Assembly: GCA_017403145.1 (NCBI GenBank)
Contig: JAFQOO010000001.1
Coordinates: forward strand, 83,883 to 147,882
Source: Clostridia bacterium
Lineage (GTDB): Bacteria > Bacillota > Clostridia > Christensenellales > DTU072
Direction of reading: 5' to 3'
DNA: 64,000 nucleotides
The notes under the pieces were generated by a model that did not search any database, was not told where the DNA came from, and worked only from the letters and a program-made list of their open reading frames with translations. Shown in pieces: positions 27,119-35,078 of the stretch. Both the position numbers and the translations under genes were made by a program. Numbering within the stretch: the first letter of the stretch is position 1; each line of letters starts with the position of its first letter.

Positions 27119-28717
27119 ATGAAAATTGAGTACACCGCAAAACAGTTGGATGATTTATCCATTTTTGCACTCCGTGATTTAGCACGTGAATGCGGGCACC
27201 ACAGTCCTACGAATAAGAGAAAAAGTGAGCTTATCGAATTTATTTTAGGACTAAAGGGCGAAAGTATCGCCAAAGTTGAAGATGATTCCGCCACCAAGAA
27301 ACGTCGCGGACGTCCCCCAAAGAAGAGCAACACACAAGCTCTAGTAGAAGAACAAGAGTCAGTTGAAGAGCAAGCAATTGCAGAAGAAACTATAATATCA
27401 TCTGTTGAAGACGAAAAGAAAGAAGAAAAAAAGAATTTTAGAAATAGCTTTTTAGAAAAACCTATAAATAATAATTCTCGTTTTAATACGATAAATAAAT
27501 TTAATAAAACTAATCAAACCCAAGAAACGGAAAAAGAAGAATATAAAGAAAAGACCTTAGACACGAATGAAGTAATGGAAATTCGTGAGGGTGTATTGGA
27601 AATTTGCCCCGATGGTTACGGTTTCCTACGTGCTCATAACTACGAACAAGGCGAAGGTGATGCATATATCGCAGCTCCCAAAATTCGTAAGAGTGGTTTA
27701 AGAAAGGGCGACTACGTAAAAGCATACGTTAAAAAGCTCGCCGAAAATAGACCTATGAGCGTTCAAGATATTATCTCTATAAATGGAGATGACCCCGAAA
27801 AAGCCTTCAATCGTCCCGTATTTGAAAGTTTAATCCCCATTTATCCCGATGAAAGATATAAACTCGAACTTGCAACAAGTAAAAAAGATTTTGCAATTAG
27901 AGCCATAGATTTGGTTGCTCCTATCGGTAAAGGGCAACGCGCTATGATTGTTAGCCCCCCTAAAGCAGGTAAGACCACGTTGCTTAAAAAGATAGCCAAC
28001 TCGGTTTCAACCAATTATCCCAAAGCACACCTAATGGTACTACTCGTAGACGAACGTCCCGAAGAAGTTACCGATATGCAACGCTCCATTAAGGGCGAAG
28101 TAATATATAGCACCTTCGATGAAATGCCCGACCACCACACCAAAGCAAGTGAAATGGTGCTAGAAAGGGCAAAACGCCTAGTAGAGCTAGGACAAGACGT
28201 AGTAATCCTTATGGATTCACTAACAAGATTAGCACGTGCATACAACCTAGTAATCACCCCCACGGGTAAAACCTTGTCGGGTGGTATCGACCCCGGTTCG
28301 TTGTATCTTCCCAAGAAATTCTTTGGAGCAGCACGTAATATAGAAAACGGTGGTTCGCTTACTATAATAGCAACCGCACTAGTAGATACCGGTTCTCGTA
28401 TGGACGACGTTATATATGAAGAATTCAAGGGAACGGGTAATATGGAAATCCACCTAGACAGAAAGCTTTCCGAAAAACGCATCTTCCCTGCAATCGACCT
28501 TGCAAGGAGTGGAACGAGAAGAGAAGAACTATTGCTTTCCGAAGAAGAGTTACTTGGAATATTCGCAGTACGCAAGATGTTAAGCACGGGCGACGTACAA
28601 GAGTCCACGGAAAAATTGATTTCTATGTTAATGGGCACGGATACGAACAAAGAATTTATCCAAATGCTCACAATCCAAATGAAAGAACTGCAAAAGAAAG
28701 GTTACAATTTTGCTTAA
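27119..28717 (+). CDS. rho: Transcription termination factor Rho
   Basis: Hexameric RNA helicase that terminates transcription. Residues 1-60 hold the Rho N-terminal helical domain (LRDLARECG, KRKSELIEFIL). About 95 Glu/Lys/Asn-rich low-complexity residues follow (roughly 60-155). Next come the RNA-binding cold-shock domain (EGVLEICPDGYGFLR) and the ATPase core with P-loop SPPKAGKTT, Walker B VVILMDSLTRLARAYN, and the Q- and R-loops. At 532 residues it exceeds the ~420 of E. coli Rho because of the insertion; Asn/charge-rich insertions at this position are known in some Firmicutes and Bacteroidetes. A TTAGGAG site precedes the ATG. The hairpin at 27070 lies in its leader. Confidence 0.97.
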   Translation: MKIEYTAKQLDDLSIFALRDLARECGHHSPTNKRKSELIEFILGLKGESIAKVEDDSATKKRRGRPPKKSNTQALVEEQESVEEQAIAEETIISSVEDEKKEEKKNFRNSFLEKPINNNSRFNTINKFNKTNQTQETEKEEYKEKTLDTNEVMEIREGVLEICPDGYGFLRAHNYEQGEGDAYIAAPKIRKSGLRKGDYVKAYVKKLAENRPMSVQDIISINGDDPEKAFNRPVFESLIPIYPDERYKLELATSKKDFAIRAIDLVAPIGKGQRAMIVSPPKAGKTTLLKKIANSVSTNYPKAHLMVLLVDERPEEVTDMQRSIKGEVIYSTFDEMPDHHTKASEMVLERAKRLVELGQDVVILMDSLTRLARAYNLVITPTGKTLSGGIDPGSLYLPKKFFGAARNIENGGSLTIIATALVDTGSRMDDVIYEEFKGTGNMEIHLDRKLSEKRIFPAIDLARSGTRREELLLSEEELLGIFAVRKMLSTGDVQESTEKLISMLMGTDTNKEFIQMLTIQMKELQKKGYNFA

Positions 28718-28812
28718 TATAAAAAAGATAAAAATAATAAAGAGAATTAAAATCCGATAAAAAACAATTTGATTTAAAGAATGAGAAAAAGAAAGGGAAT
28801 TATAAGTTAGAA

Positions 28813-28846
28813 AAAAGGTTCGCCACAAGGCGAACCTTTTAGTTTT
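28813..28846. terminator. Bidirectional terminator between rho and the RT gene
   Basis: Twelve-bp perfect stem (AAAAGGTTCGCC / GGCGAACCTTTT), loop ACAA. T runs on both strands; it ends both converging genes. Confidence 0.93.
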
Positions 28847-30059
28847 AAAAATCGAAATTTCCGGTTTTTTTGAATTTGTAAAATGAGTTTACCAAACTTT
28901 TATATCCAAGCTTCTTAATGTCCTCGTATCTAAGATTATAATTAGCTTTGGTATGCTTGCCCGTTGAAATATACCTTATGCAAGAAATCATATATTCGTC
29001 GAGAGCTTGTAAACTTTCCGCAGTAGTGATTGTTGGGAAATACCATCTGCACCAGGTTAAATCGTTTGGGTTAGGGTTATCATAAAATTTCTTATTAAAA
29101 TGGCGTATATAAGCTCGAATAGTTCCCTTCACGTTTGCGTTGTTTCTATTGCGCCAGCGAAGGATAGCCCTTGCTTTTCGTCGCATTTTGCCCCTTATTT
29201 TCTCTAAAGCAACGTTGGAAACGTCAACGCGATTACCATCTATATTAAAACCTAAGAAGTCCCATTTTTCGCCGGGGAGAGTACGAACCTCTTTTTTAGG
29301 ATTAACGGTCAATTTCTTTTGAGATAGGAACCATTTTATTTTTTCTTCGTATTCTTTGATGTCCTTTTCGGTTTTGGCAAACACAATAATATCGTCGGAG
29401 TATCTTGCGTAGGAAATACCGCGTAGGGCAAACCATTTATCCAAATCCGTTAAATAAAGATTTGCCAAAAATCCAGAAATAGGAACTCCTGCCATAATGC
29501 CTTTTTTACAAAATGTTTGTTTTCCATTTTTTAAACAATAGGGCTCTAATAATATAGATTTAATAAAGTTAAGTAGCTCTATATCCTCTTCAAAGGTTTC
29601 TTCAAGAAGCTTTATTATGCTATCCGTATCAACTGAATTAAAGTAGTCGTGGATATCTACCTTATAGGAATATAAGCTTGATTTTTTTATAGAAGAGAGT
29701 AGGGTGCCAATAGCGGTTTTAACGCTTATATTCTTGCGAAATGAATATAGGTTGTCAGAAAATAGGTGGTCGTAATCGTGTAAAAGGTGGGCAAGAAGCT
29801 TCAATACCATATTTTCTTCGTGATTGAATATAAAAACAGTTCTTTTTTTGCCTGTACGTCTTTTGTTTATTTCAACCATTTTAGGAAGGGCAAAAGACTC
29901 GTTGCTAAGTATCTTTTCAACTATAGGAAGGTATTTTTTATTATCTATAAAGTCGCGGAATTCTTTTTCTTCACGTGAAGAAAAATGTCCGCTTTCTATT
30001 TTTGATTGCAAAAATTGCTCCCAATAGTTTTCATCTTTAAGTTTATGCAATAAGCTCAT
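28845..30059 (-). CDS. Stand-alone reverse transcriptase (unknown-group / DRT-like)
   Basis: A 404-residue RT. Palm motifs: catalytic Asp in KVDIHDYFNSVD (D135), the GVPISGFLANLYL block (191-203), the active-site box YSDD (220-223) and WDFLGFNIDG (266-275). An all-helical basic domain of ~130 residues follows, ending in YEDIKKLGYKSLV. There is no maturase or HNH endonuclease domain as in group II introns, and no VTG motif of retron RTs. The motif-4 residues (MAGVPISGF) also differ from group II (QGxxxSP) and diversity-generating RTs. It stands alone between rho and fba, with an AGGAG site. About 190 nt of structured non-coding DNA lie just upstream in the same direction. Single-gene RT plus upstream RNA is the layout of defence-associated RTs such as DRT2, so that class is favoured by inference. 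Confidence 0.9.
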   Translation of the reverse strand: MSLLHKLKDENYWEQFLQSKIESGHFSSREEKEFRDFIDNKKYLPIVEKILSNESFALPKMVEINKRRTGKKRTVFIFNHEENMVLKLLAHLLHDYDHLFSDNLYSFRKNISVKTAIGTLLSSIKKSSLYSYKVDIHDYFNSVDTDSIIKLLEETFEEDIELLNFIKSILLEPYCLKNGKQTFCKKGIMAGVPISGFLANLYLTDLDKWFALRGISYARYSDDIIVFAKTEKDIKEYEEKIKWFLSQKKLTVNPKKEVRTLPGEKWDFLGFNIDGNRVDVSNVALEKIRGKMRRKARAILRWRNRNNANVKGTIRAYIRHFNKKFYDNPNPNDLTWCRWYFPTITTAESLQALDEYMISCIRYISTGKHTKANYNLRYEDIKKLGYKSLVNSFYKFKKTGNFDF

Positions 30060-30077
30060 TTGTCGCTCCTAAAAATT

Positions 30078-30268
30078 GGGTACGGACTTTTAAGCCCGCA
30101 CCCATATAATAGCTGTCAAGAAGATTAAACAAACATTAATCTTGTTATCTTCAATACCTTGAAAGATAACAAGTTGAATGTTTTACAAGGTTGCACACGA
30201 TAAAGCTGTCTGCAAAACTATAAAATAATACCGTGCTTTACCCATCGCAGACGCTAAGCATTGACAGC
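30078..30268 (-). ncRNA. Putative structured RNA upstream of the RT (candidate template RNA)
   Basis: Stems seen directly, in plus-strand coordinates: an 8-bp closing pair GCTGTCAA (30112-30119) with TTGACAGC (30261-30268); a 14-bp hairpin with one bulge at 30141-30173; AAGATTAA/TTAATCTT at 30121-30143, competing with it by 3 bases; and a 10-bp stem with two G-U pairs at 30078-30103, just before the RT ribosome binding site. TAAAGC (30201-30206) can pair with GCTTTA (30235-30240), while GTCTGC (30208-30213) can pair with GCAGAC (30247-30252), which would make a pseudoknot. No protein frame fills the region. RNA status is inferred from structure and position only. Confidence 0.5.
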
Positions 30269-30298
30269 ATTTTATCAATTATTAGCGCTATAAAACAA
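30269..30298 (-). promoter_or_regulatory. Possible promoter of the ncRNA-RT unit
   Basis: On the minus strand, TTGTTT (30298-30293), 18 bp, TAAAAT (30274-30269). Transcription would begin near 30262, within the closing stem, so the assignment is tentative. Confidence 0.35.
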
Positions 30299-30323
30299 AA
30301 GGAGCTTTTTATAGCTCCTTTTT
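30297..30323. terminator. Terminator of fba (works on both strands)
   Basis: Stem AAAAGGAGCT / AGCTCCTTTT with loop TTTTAT. A T run follows on either strand. It separates fba from the ncRNA-RT unit. Confidence 0.9.
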
Positions 30324-30334
30324 GCTTTAACATA

Positions 30335-31270
30335 TTAGTTGAATGCTTTACCGCTACATCCAAGAACGTTTTGAATCTTGTGCTTTACGATTTCTTTTAC
30401 GCGTTCTCTAGCAGGTCCCAAGTATTGACGGGGGTCAAAGTGAGAGGGATTTTCGTTAAAGTACTTACGTAGAGTTGCGGTCATTGCCATACGAAGGTCG
30501 GAGTCGATGTTAATCTTACATACAGCCATAGTTGCTGCTTGACGTAGCATTTCTTCCGGAACACCCTTTGCACCGGGCATATTGCCACCATAACGGTTGA
30601 TTTCTTCTGCAAGATATTGGGGAACAGAGCTTGCACCGTGTAGAACGATGGGGAAGTTGGGAAGGCGTCTGCCTACTTCTTCCAAAATATCAAAGCGGAG
30701 TTTTGCTTCGCCCTTGAATTTGAATGCACCGTGGCTGGTACCGATAGCGATAGCCAAGCTATCAACGCCGGTCTTTTCTACGAATTCTTGTACTTGGTCG
30801 GGGTCGGTATAGCAAGCATCTGCTGCGGAAACGTTAACGTCGTCTTCGATACCTGCAAGCTTACCAAGTTCAGCTTCAACAACTACACCGTGGTCGTGTG
30901 CGTATTCTACAACGTTACGGGTAATCTTGATGTTATCTGCAAAGCTCTTGCTAGAAGCATCAATCATAACGGAAGTAAATCCCTTATCTACGCAATCTTT
31001 ACAGAGTTCGAAAGAATCACCGTGGTCAAGGTGTAAGCAAATGGGAAGTCCGGTATCTTCAACAGCTGCTTCAACAAGCTTCTTGAGGTAAGTGGGGTTA
31101 GCGTATTTACGTGCGCCAGCACTTACTTGAAGAATAAGGGGAGCGTTTTCTTCCTTACCTGCAGCAACGATACCTTGGATGATTTCCATATTATTTACGT
31201 TAAAAGCACCGATTGCATAACCGCCAGCATAGGCTTTTTCAAACATTTCTTTACTAGTTACTAAAGGCAT
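30335..31270 (-). CDS. fba: Class II fructose-bisphosphate aldolase
   Basis: A 311-residue zinc-dependent aldolase that cleaves fructose 1,6-bisphosphate to the two triose phosphates. Visible motifs are GAFNVNNMEI, LHLDHGDSFE (first zinc His and catalytic Asp), VEAELGKLAGIED, GTSHGAFKFKGE (second zinc His) and VLHGASSVP (third zinc His). A GGAGG site lies just before the ATG. It has its own promoter and terminator, so it is monocistronic and separate from pgk-tpiA-gpmI. Confidence 0.97.
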   Translation of the reverse strand: MPLVTSKEMFEKAYAGGYAIGAFNVNNMEIIQGIVAAGKEENAPLILQVSAGARKYANPTYLKKLVEAAVEDTGLPICLHLDHGDSFELCKDCVDKGFTSVMIDASSKSFADNIKITRNVVEYAHDHGVVVEAELGKLAGIEDDVNVSAADACYTDPDQVQEFVEKTGVDSLAIAIGTSHGAFKFKGEAKLRFDILEEVGRRLPNFPIVLHGASSVPQYLAEEINRYGGNMPGAKGVPEEMLRQAATMAVCKINIDSDLRMAMTATLRKYFNENPSHFDPRQYLGPARERVKEIVKHKIQNVLGCSGKAFN

Positions 31271-31299
31271 AATTGGTCCTCCATATTGTAATTGCCTAT

Positions 31300-31328
31300 A
31301 TTATACAACGAAAAAGCCATAATGTAAA
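31300..31328 (-). promoter_or_regulatory. Promoter of fba
   Basis: Minus strand: TTTACA (31328-31323), 17 bp, TATAAT (31305-31300). No palindrome is seen here, unlike the pgk and gap promoters. Confidence 0.72.
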
Positions 31329-31359
31329 ATAAATAATTAAAGTTTGGAAATTATATTAC

Positions 31360-31388
31360 TTGTTAAAAATATTGTTTTACTATATAAT
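31360..31388 (+). promoter_or_regulatory. Leaderless-type promoter of the methyltransferase gene
   Basis: TTGTTA (31360-31365), 17 bp, TATAAT (31383-31388). The ATG at 31395 begins 7 bases after the -10, where transcription should start. No Shine-Dalgarno can exist on that transcript. Confidence 0.78.
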
Positions 31389-31394
31389 TTAAGT

Positions 31395-32117
31395 ATGTTG
31401 CTACCAAATGAAGAAATTTTTGACCTTGAGTGTCACGGATTAAAGATTATCCAATCTAACAAAGGCTACGCATTTACAACTGATGCGGTGCTTCTTGCCA
31501 ATACCGTAAAAGCCTATAGGAACGAAACCGTTGTTGAGCTTGGCTCCGGTAGCGCTGTTATAAGCTTGCTTCTTTCCAAGAAAACTCCAGCAAAGGAAAT
31601 TGTAGGAATAGAGCTCCAACCACGCCTAGCAGATATGGCAACGCGCTCTATAGCGTTAAACGAGTTAACGGATAGGGTTAAGATTATAAATTGTAATATG
31701 AAAGAGGCGCATTTACACCTTACCAAGAGCGTTGACGTCGTATGCGTCAATCCCCCCTATATGGAGTATGATGGTAACGTAGAAGATGCTAGCGAGATTG
31801 ATATTTGCAAGCGCGAGGTATTTATCACTCTAAAAGAAGTTGTAGAGTGTGCAAGCCGAATTTTGAAGTATGGTGGTAGATTTTATCTTATCGTCAAGGC
31901 GGAGAGGTTAACCGACCTTATAAGCGCAATGAGGGAGTATAAGATAGAACCTAAAGCTTTTATTCCCGTTCAACCCACCCTTAAAAAAGATATCGATACC
32001 ATTATCGTAGAGGGTAGAAAAAACGGTAATAATGGTATAAAGGTATATAAACCTTTGGTTATATGCAACGAAGATGGTAGTTATACCAAAGAAGTAGAGG
32101 AGATGTATAGGAAATGA
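31395..32117 (+). CDS. tRNA1(Val) (adenine37-N6)-methyltransferase family (TrmN6-like)
   Basis: A 240-residue SAM-dependent methyltransferase. The SAM-binding motif VVELGSGSAVISLLL is near residue 45 and the N6-adenine motif NPPY near residue 120. The opening LKIIQSNKGYAFTTDAVLLA is typical of YfiC/TrmN6 proteins, which methylate A37 of tRNA-Val in E. coli; the exact target here is inferred. The frame extends 51 bases further upstream, but that would place the promoter inside the gene, so ATG 31395 is chosen. It overlaps rsmI by 4 bases (ATGA), an arrangement common in Firmicutes. Confidence 0.88.
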   Translation: MLLPNEEIFDLECHGLKIIQSNKGYAFTTDAVLLANTVKAYRNETVVELGSGSAVISLLLSKKTPAKEIVGIELQPRLADMATRSIALNELTDRVKIINCNMKEAHLHLTKSVDVVCVNPPYMEYDGNVEDASEIDICKREVFITLKEVVECASRILKYGGRFYLIVKAERLTDLISAMREYKIEPKAFIPVQPTLKKDIDTIIVEGRKNGNNGIKVYKPLVICNEDGSYTKEVEEMYRK

Positions 32118-32917
32118 GAGGTATTCTATACGTAGTAGGCACGCCGATAGGTAACCTTCAAGATATAACCTTGAGGGCGCTTGAAACCTTAAAGTCCGTC
32201 GATATGATTGCTTGTGAGGATACGCGCCATACTCGCATATTACTCGATAGGTACGAAATAAAAAAGCCTCTCGTTAGCTACTATAAACAAAAGGAGCGCG
32301 AGGGTACCGAAAAAATTGTTGAAGAGCTTGAAAGGGGTGTGAACGTAGCATTGGTTACCGATGCCGGTACGCCTTGCATATCCGACCCCGGCGCAATACT
32401 TGTTGCAAAATGTATAGAGCTTGGTATAGAGGTTCAATCCGTTCCCGGTCCAAGTGCTGTTGCAACCGCTATGAGTGTTGCCGGCGTTTATTCGCCACGT
32501 TTTGCATTCATAGGCTTTTTGCCGGAAAAGAAGGGTGATAAAGATAAGCTCATAGATGAAATAAAGGGATATGATTTACCATTGGTTTTCTATTGTGCGC
32601 CCCACGACTTGGATAGAGTGATAGGTTATCTGTACGAAAAGATGGGCGACCGTCCTTTGACAGTGGTTAAAGAGCTAACCAAGTTGCACGAAACGGTGTA
32701 CAAAGGCAGGCTCGGTAATATCGAGATATTGAACGATAAAGGCGAGTTCGTTTTGATAGTAGAACCGCTACAAAAAGAAGAAAAGGATATCGACGTGGAA
32801 GGAGAGCTTCGCGCTTTGATAGAGGGCGGAACGCGTAAAAAGGAAGCGGTTAAAATGGTTTCCACAAAATATAATTTACCTAAAAACGACGTTTACTCTA
32901 TTGCAGTTAAACTATAA
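32114..32917 (+). CDS. rsmI: 16S rRNA (cytidine1402-2'-O)-methyltransferase
   Basis: A 267-residue tetrapyrrole-methylase-fold enzyme that 2'-O-methylates C1402 of 16S rRNA. Motifs are VGTPIGNLQDIT, the ACEDTRHTRILL block, VTDAGTPCISDPG and VPGPSAV. The start overlaps the upstream methyltransferase stop, giving a two-gene RNA-modification unit. Its 3' end overlaps the converging spmB by 11 bases, so no intrinsic terminator fits between them. Confidence 0.96.
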   Translation: MRGILYVVGTPIGNLQDITLRALETLKSVDMIACEDTRHTRILLDRYEIKKPLVSYYKQKEREGTEKIVEELERGVNVALVTDAGTPCISDPGAILVAKCIELGIEVQSVPGPSAVATAMSVAGVYSPRFAFIGFLPEKKGDKDKLIDEIKGYDLPLVFYCAPHDLDRVIGYLYEKMGDRPLTVVKELTKLHETVYKGRLGNIEILNDKGEFVLIVEPLQKEEKDIDVEGELRALIEGGTRKKEAVKMVSTKYNLPKNDVYSIAVKL

Positions 32918-33413
32918 GCCTAGCAAGAGCGCAAGCAACTAAAGTACCGATAAAAGAACTAAACAGGGCGATTGGAATGGCAAGCCCTGTTTTTTTATCC
33001 TCTTCAACGGAAAAATAAACGCTGGCAACGTAGAATATGGTTTCGGTTGAACCCATTATTATACTTGCGCATATAGAAATATAGCTATCCACTCCGTAGC
33101 TAGCATATATGCTTTCAAGGAGGGCAAGACTACCGCTTCCCGATAGTGGGCGCAGTATGATGAGTTCTAGTAGCTCTTTTGGTATCCCTAGATACATAAA
33201 TATAGGTGATACTACGTTGGCTAATAGCTTGCTCATACCGCTCGACTGCATAAGGGATATCGCTATAAATACTGCTACGAGGTTGGGTATAAGGCGTATG
33301 GTTAGGTTAAATGCTTCCTTTATTCCATCGGTTAGACTATCAAGAAAACTTACCTTTTTTATCGCCGAAAGGGTGAATGCGGAAACTAGAATTATAGGCA
33401 CCAAATAATTCAT
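32907..33413 (-). CDS. spmB: Spore maturation protein B
   Basis: A 168-residue membrane protein of the nucleoside-recognition (Gate) family, SpmB type: about four hydrophobic segments, with LILRPLSGSGSLALLE and IMGSTETIFYV as family signatures. In Bacillus, SpmA and SpmB are needed for spore core dehydration. The start overlaps the spmA stop by 4 bases. The last 11 bases overlap the end of rsmI on the other strand. Confidence 0.93.
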   Translation of the reverse strand: MNYLVPIILVSAFTLSAIKKVSFLDSLTDGIKEAFNLTIRLIPNLVAVFIAISLMQSSGMSKLLANVVSPIFMYLGIPKELLELIILRPLSGSGSLALLESIYASYGVDSYISICASIIMGSTETIFYVASVYFSVEEDKKTGLAIPIALFSSFIGTLVACALARLIV

Positions 33414-33940
33414 TTTTTTACTAGTACTTTTACTAAAGCTATGCCTATTGCTGTTGTGATAAATGTGGCAATTAGAGAGGGTAAAATTATATCGATGCTA
33501 CTTCCTTTTGCGTAACGCATTGCAACAACTGTGGTTGGAATAAGCTGAATAGAAAGAGAATTTATTACCACAAGCATAATTTTGTTCTTTTTAGATGCCA
33601 TATTTTGCATTGCTTTTAGTCCGCTTGGCGTAGAGGCTCCGCCAATACCGAGAAGGTTGCTACTAAGGTTGATACTTAGCTGTTCATAGGCTTTTTCTTT
33701 TTCCAAAGGAAAAAGAACATTGTTAATAGGACGCAGTACTCTTTCGCATTTTTTGTTCACTCCACATCTTTCTAGTATCTTGGTTACGGGAAGCCAAACG
33801 CAATAGGAAGCGAATAATAGTGGTAAAAATTTAATAGTATTTTCACATCCTGACATTATGCTTGGAATAAGGGTTGTCGGTTCCTTTATAATTATCAAAA
33901 TCGAACACCCGATATAGATACATAGAAGGACAATATTCAT
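33410..33940 (-). CDS. spmA: Spore maturation protein A
   Basis: A 176-residue membrane protein matching SpmA (NLLGIGGASTPSGLKAMQNM is the family signature), made with SpmB in an overlapping pair. It supports a spore-forming lineage with spoVT and spoVB-like. No Shine-Dalgarno is visible; a TAAAAT hexamer lies 5 bases before the ATG, so the transcript may be leaderless. Confidence 0.92.
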   Translation of the reverse strand: MNIVLLCIYIGCSILIIIKEPTTLIPSIMSGCENTIKFLPLLFASYCVWLPVTKILERCGVNKKCERVLRPINNVLFPLEKEKAYEQLSINLSSNLLGIGGASTPSGLKAMQNMASKKNKIMLVVINSLSIQLIPTTVVAMRYAKGSSIDIILPSLIATFITTAIGIALVKVLVKK

Positions 33941-33960
33941 ATTAAATTTTATTCGTGCGC

Positions 33961-33974
33961 GTAATAAATATTAC
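33961..33974. promoter_or_regulatory. Palindrome GTAATA-AA-TATTAC between spmA and uxuA
   Basis: Perfect 6-2-6 inverted repeat just upstream of the uxuA -35 and within the likely spmA promoter region. A candidate operator for one of the divergent units. Confidence 0.4.
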
Positions 33975-33982
33975 AAAGGGTA

Positions 33983-34011
33983 TTGATTTACAAAATTTGG
34001 TGTGATAAAAT
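33983..34011 (+). promoter_or_regulatory. Leaderless-type promoter of the uxuA operon
   Basis: TTGATT (33983-33988), 17 bp, TAAAAT (34006-34011), then 6 bases to ATG 34018. No ribosome binding site. Confidence 0.75.
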
Positions 34012-34017
34012 ATAGCT

Positions 34018-35058
34018 ATGAAAATGACGTTTAGATGGTATGGTCCTAAGGACAGCATATCGATACAAAGTATATCACAAATCCCCGCAGTCGAAGGCGT
34101 TGTCTCGGCAGTTTATGGGGTACCCGTTGGCGAGGTCTGGAGCGATGAGGCTATTCTTACTCTAAAAAACACCGCAAACGCTAACGGCTTAACCTTTGAA
34201 GTGGTAGAATCTGTTCCCGTTCACGAGGATATCAAATTAGGTGCGCCCACCCGCGATAAGTTAATAGCGAATTATTGCGAAAATATAAGACGTCTTGCAA
34301 AGCACGGCGTTAAATGTATTTGCTACAACTTTATGCCCGTTTTCGATTGGCTACGTAGCGAAATGGAGCGTCAATTAGCCGATGGCTCTAACGCGCTCGC
34401 ATACGATGAAGAAACCGTGCTTGCTCTCAACCCCCTCAAGACCACTCTTTCACTCCCCGGTTGGGACGAGAGTTACACTCACGAGGAAATGGTTGAACTT
34501 TTGAACGCATATAAGGATATCGACGAGGATAAGCTTTTTGAAAACCTAAAGTATTTCCTAGATAGAGTTATCCCCGTTGCAGAAGAATGCGACGTAACTA
34601 TGGCTATCCACCCCGACGACCCACCGTGGGGTATTTTCGGCTTGCCTAGAATTATCACCGACAAGGTAAATCTAAAGAGATTTTTGGATTTGTATCCTAG
34701 TAGATATAACGGTGTTACTTTCTGTACCGGTAGCTGGGGCGCAAGCGTAGATAACGACCTTATCGAAATGATAAATATCGCAAAGGGTAGAATTCACTTT
34801 GTACATTTGCGTAATATTAAGCACACCGGCTATAGAAGATTCGAGGAATCGGGCCATCTAACTTCCAAAGGAAGTTTGGATATGTACAAAATCGTTAAGG
34901 CACTAGTCGACGCGGGCTTTGACGGATACGTTCGTCCCGACCACGGTAGAATGATTTGGGGTGAAACCGGTAAACCCGGCTACGGTTTGTACGATAGAGC
35001 TCTTGGCGCGATGTACCTATACGGACTAATCGAAGCGGTTGAGCAAGAAAACAAATAA
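34018..35058 (+). CDS. uxuA: D-mannonate dehydratase
   Basis: UxuA dehydrates D-mannonate to 2-keto-3-deoxygluconate in glucuronate breakdown. The N-terminus (MTFRWYGP, IPAVEGVVSA, GVPVGEVW) and HPDDPPWGIFGLPRI are clear family signatures, and later HFVHLRNIK and RPDHGRMIWGE carry metal ligands. Length 346 is normal. It is the first of a five-gene operon with an SDR, an isomerase-like TIM barrel, a Gfo/Idh/MocA enzyme and a GH13 enzyme. uxaC, kdgK and kdgA, the rest of the usual pathway, are not in the window. Confidence 0.95.
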   Translation: MKMTFRWYGPKDSISIQSISQIPAVEGVVSAVYGVPVGEVWSDEAILTLKNTANANGLTFEVVESVPVHEDIKLGAPTRDKLIANYCENIRRLAKHGVKCICYNFMPVFDWLRSEMERQLADGSNALAYDEETVLALNPLKTTLSLPGWDESYTHEEMVELLNAYKDIDEDKLFENLKYFLDRVIPVAEECDVTMAIHPDDPPWGIFGLPRIITDKVNLKRFLDLYPSRYNGVTFCTGSWGASVDNDLIEMINIAKGRIHFVHLRNIKHTGYRRFEESGHLTSKGSLDMYKIVKALVDAGFDGYVRPDHGRMIWGETGKPGYGLYDRALGAMYLYGLIEAVEQENK

Positions 35059-35078
35059 TTGATAGTTTAGGAGAAAAT

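Noticed and set aside
28015..28671. Long minus-strand open frame opposite rho
   Set aside because: It is antisense to a highly conserved ATPase core, has no ribosome binding site and reads as a low-complexity Ser/Ile/Leu protein: a shadow of codon bias.
28845..30059. Diversity-generating retroelement or group II intron ORF
   Set aside because: No template/variable repeat pair or accessory protein was seen nearby. There is no maturase, DNA-binding or HNH domain and no intron RNA boundaries.
28845..30268. Retron (msr-msd plus RT)
   Set aside because: The inverted repeats at 30112 and 30261 resemble a1/a2, but the RT is ~80 residues longer than usual retron RTs and lacks the VTG motif, and no effector gene is adjacent.
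30100..30275. An endless (stop-free) frame for a neo-type protein from concatenated cDNA, as in DRT2
   Set aside because: I listed stop codons on both strands across the ~170-nt closed region. Every frame is interrupted on the plus strand and on the minus strand (the least interrupted minus frame still has one stop), so a monomer of that size cannot give an endless ORF. A shorter template remains possible but is not shown.
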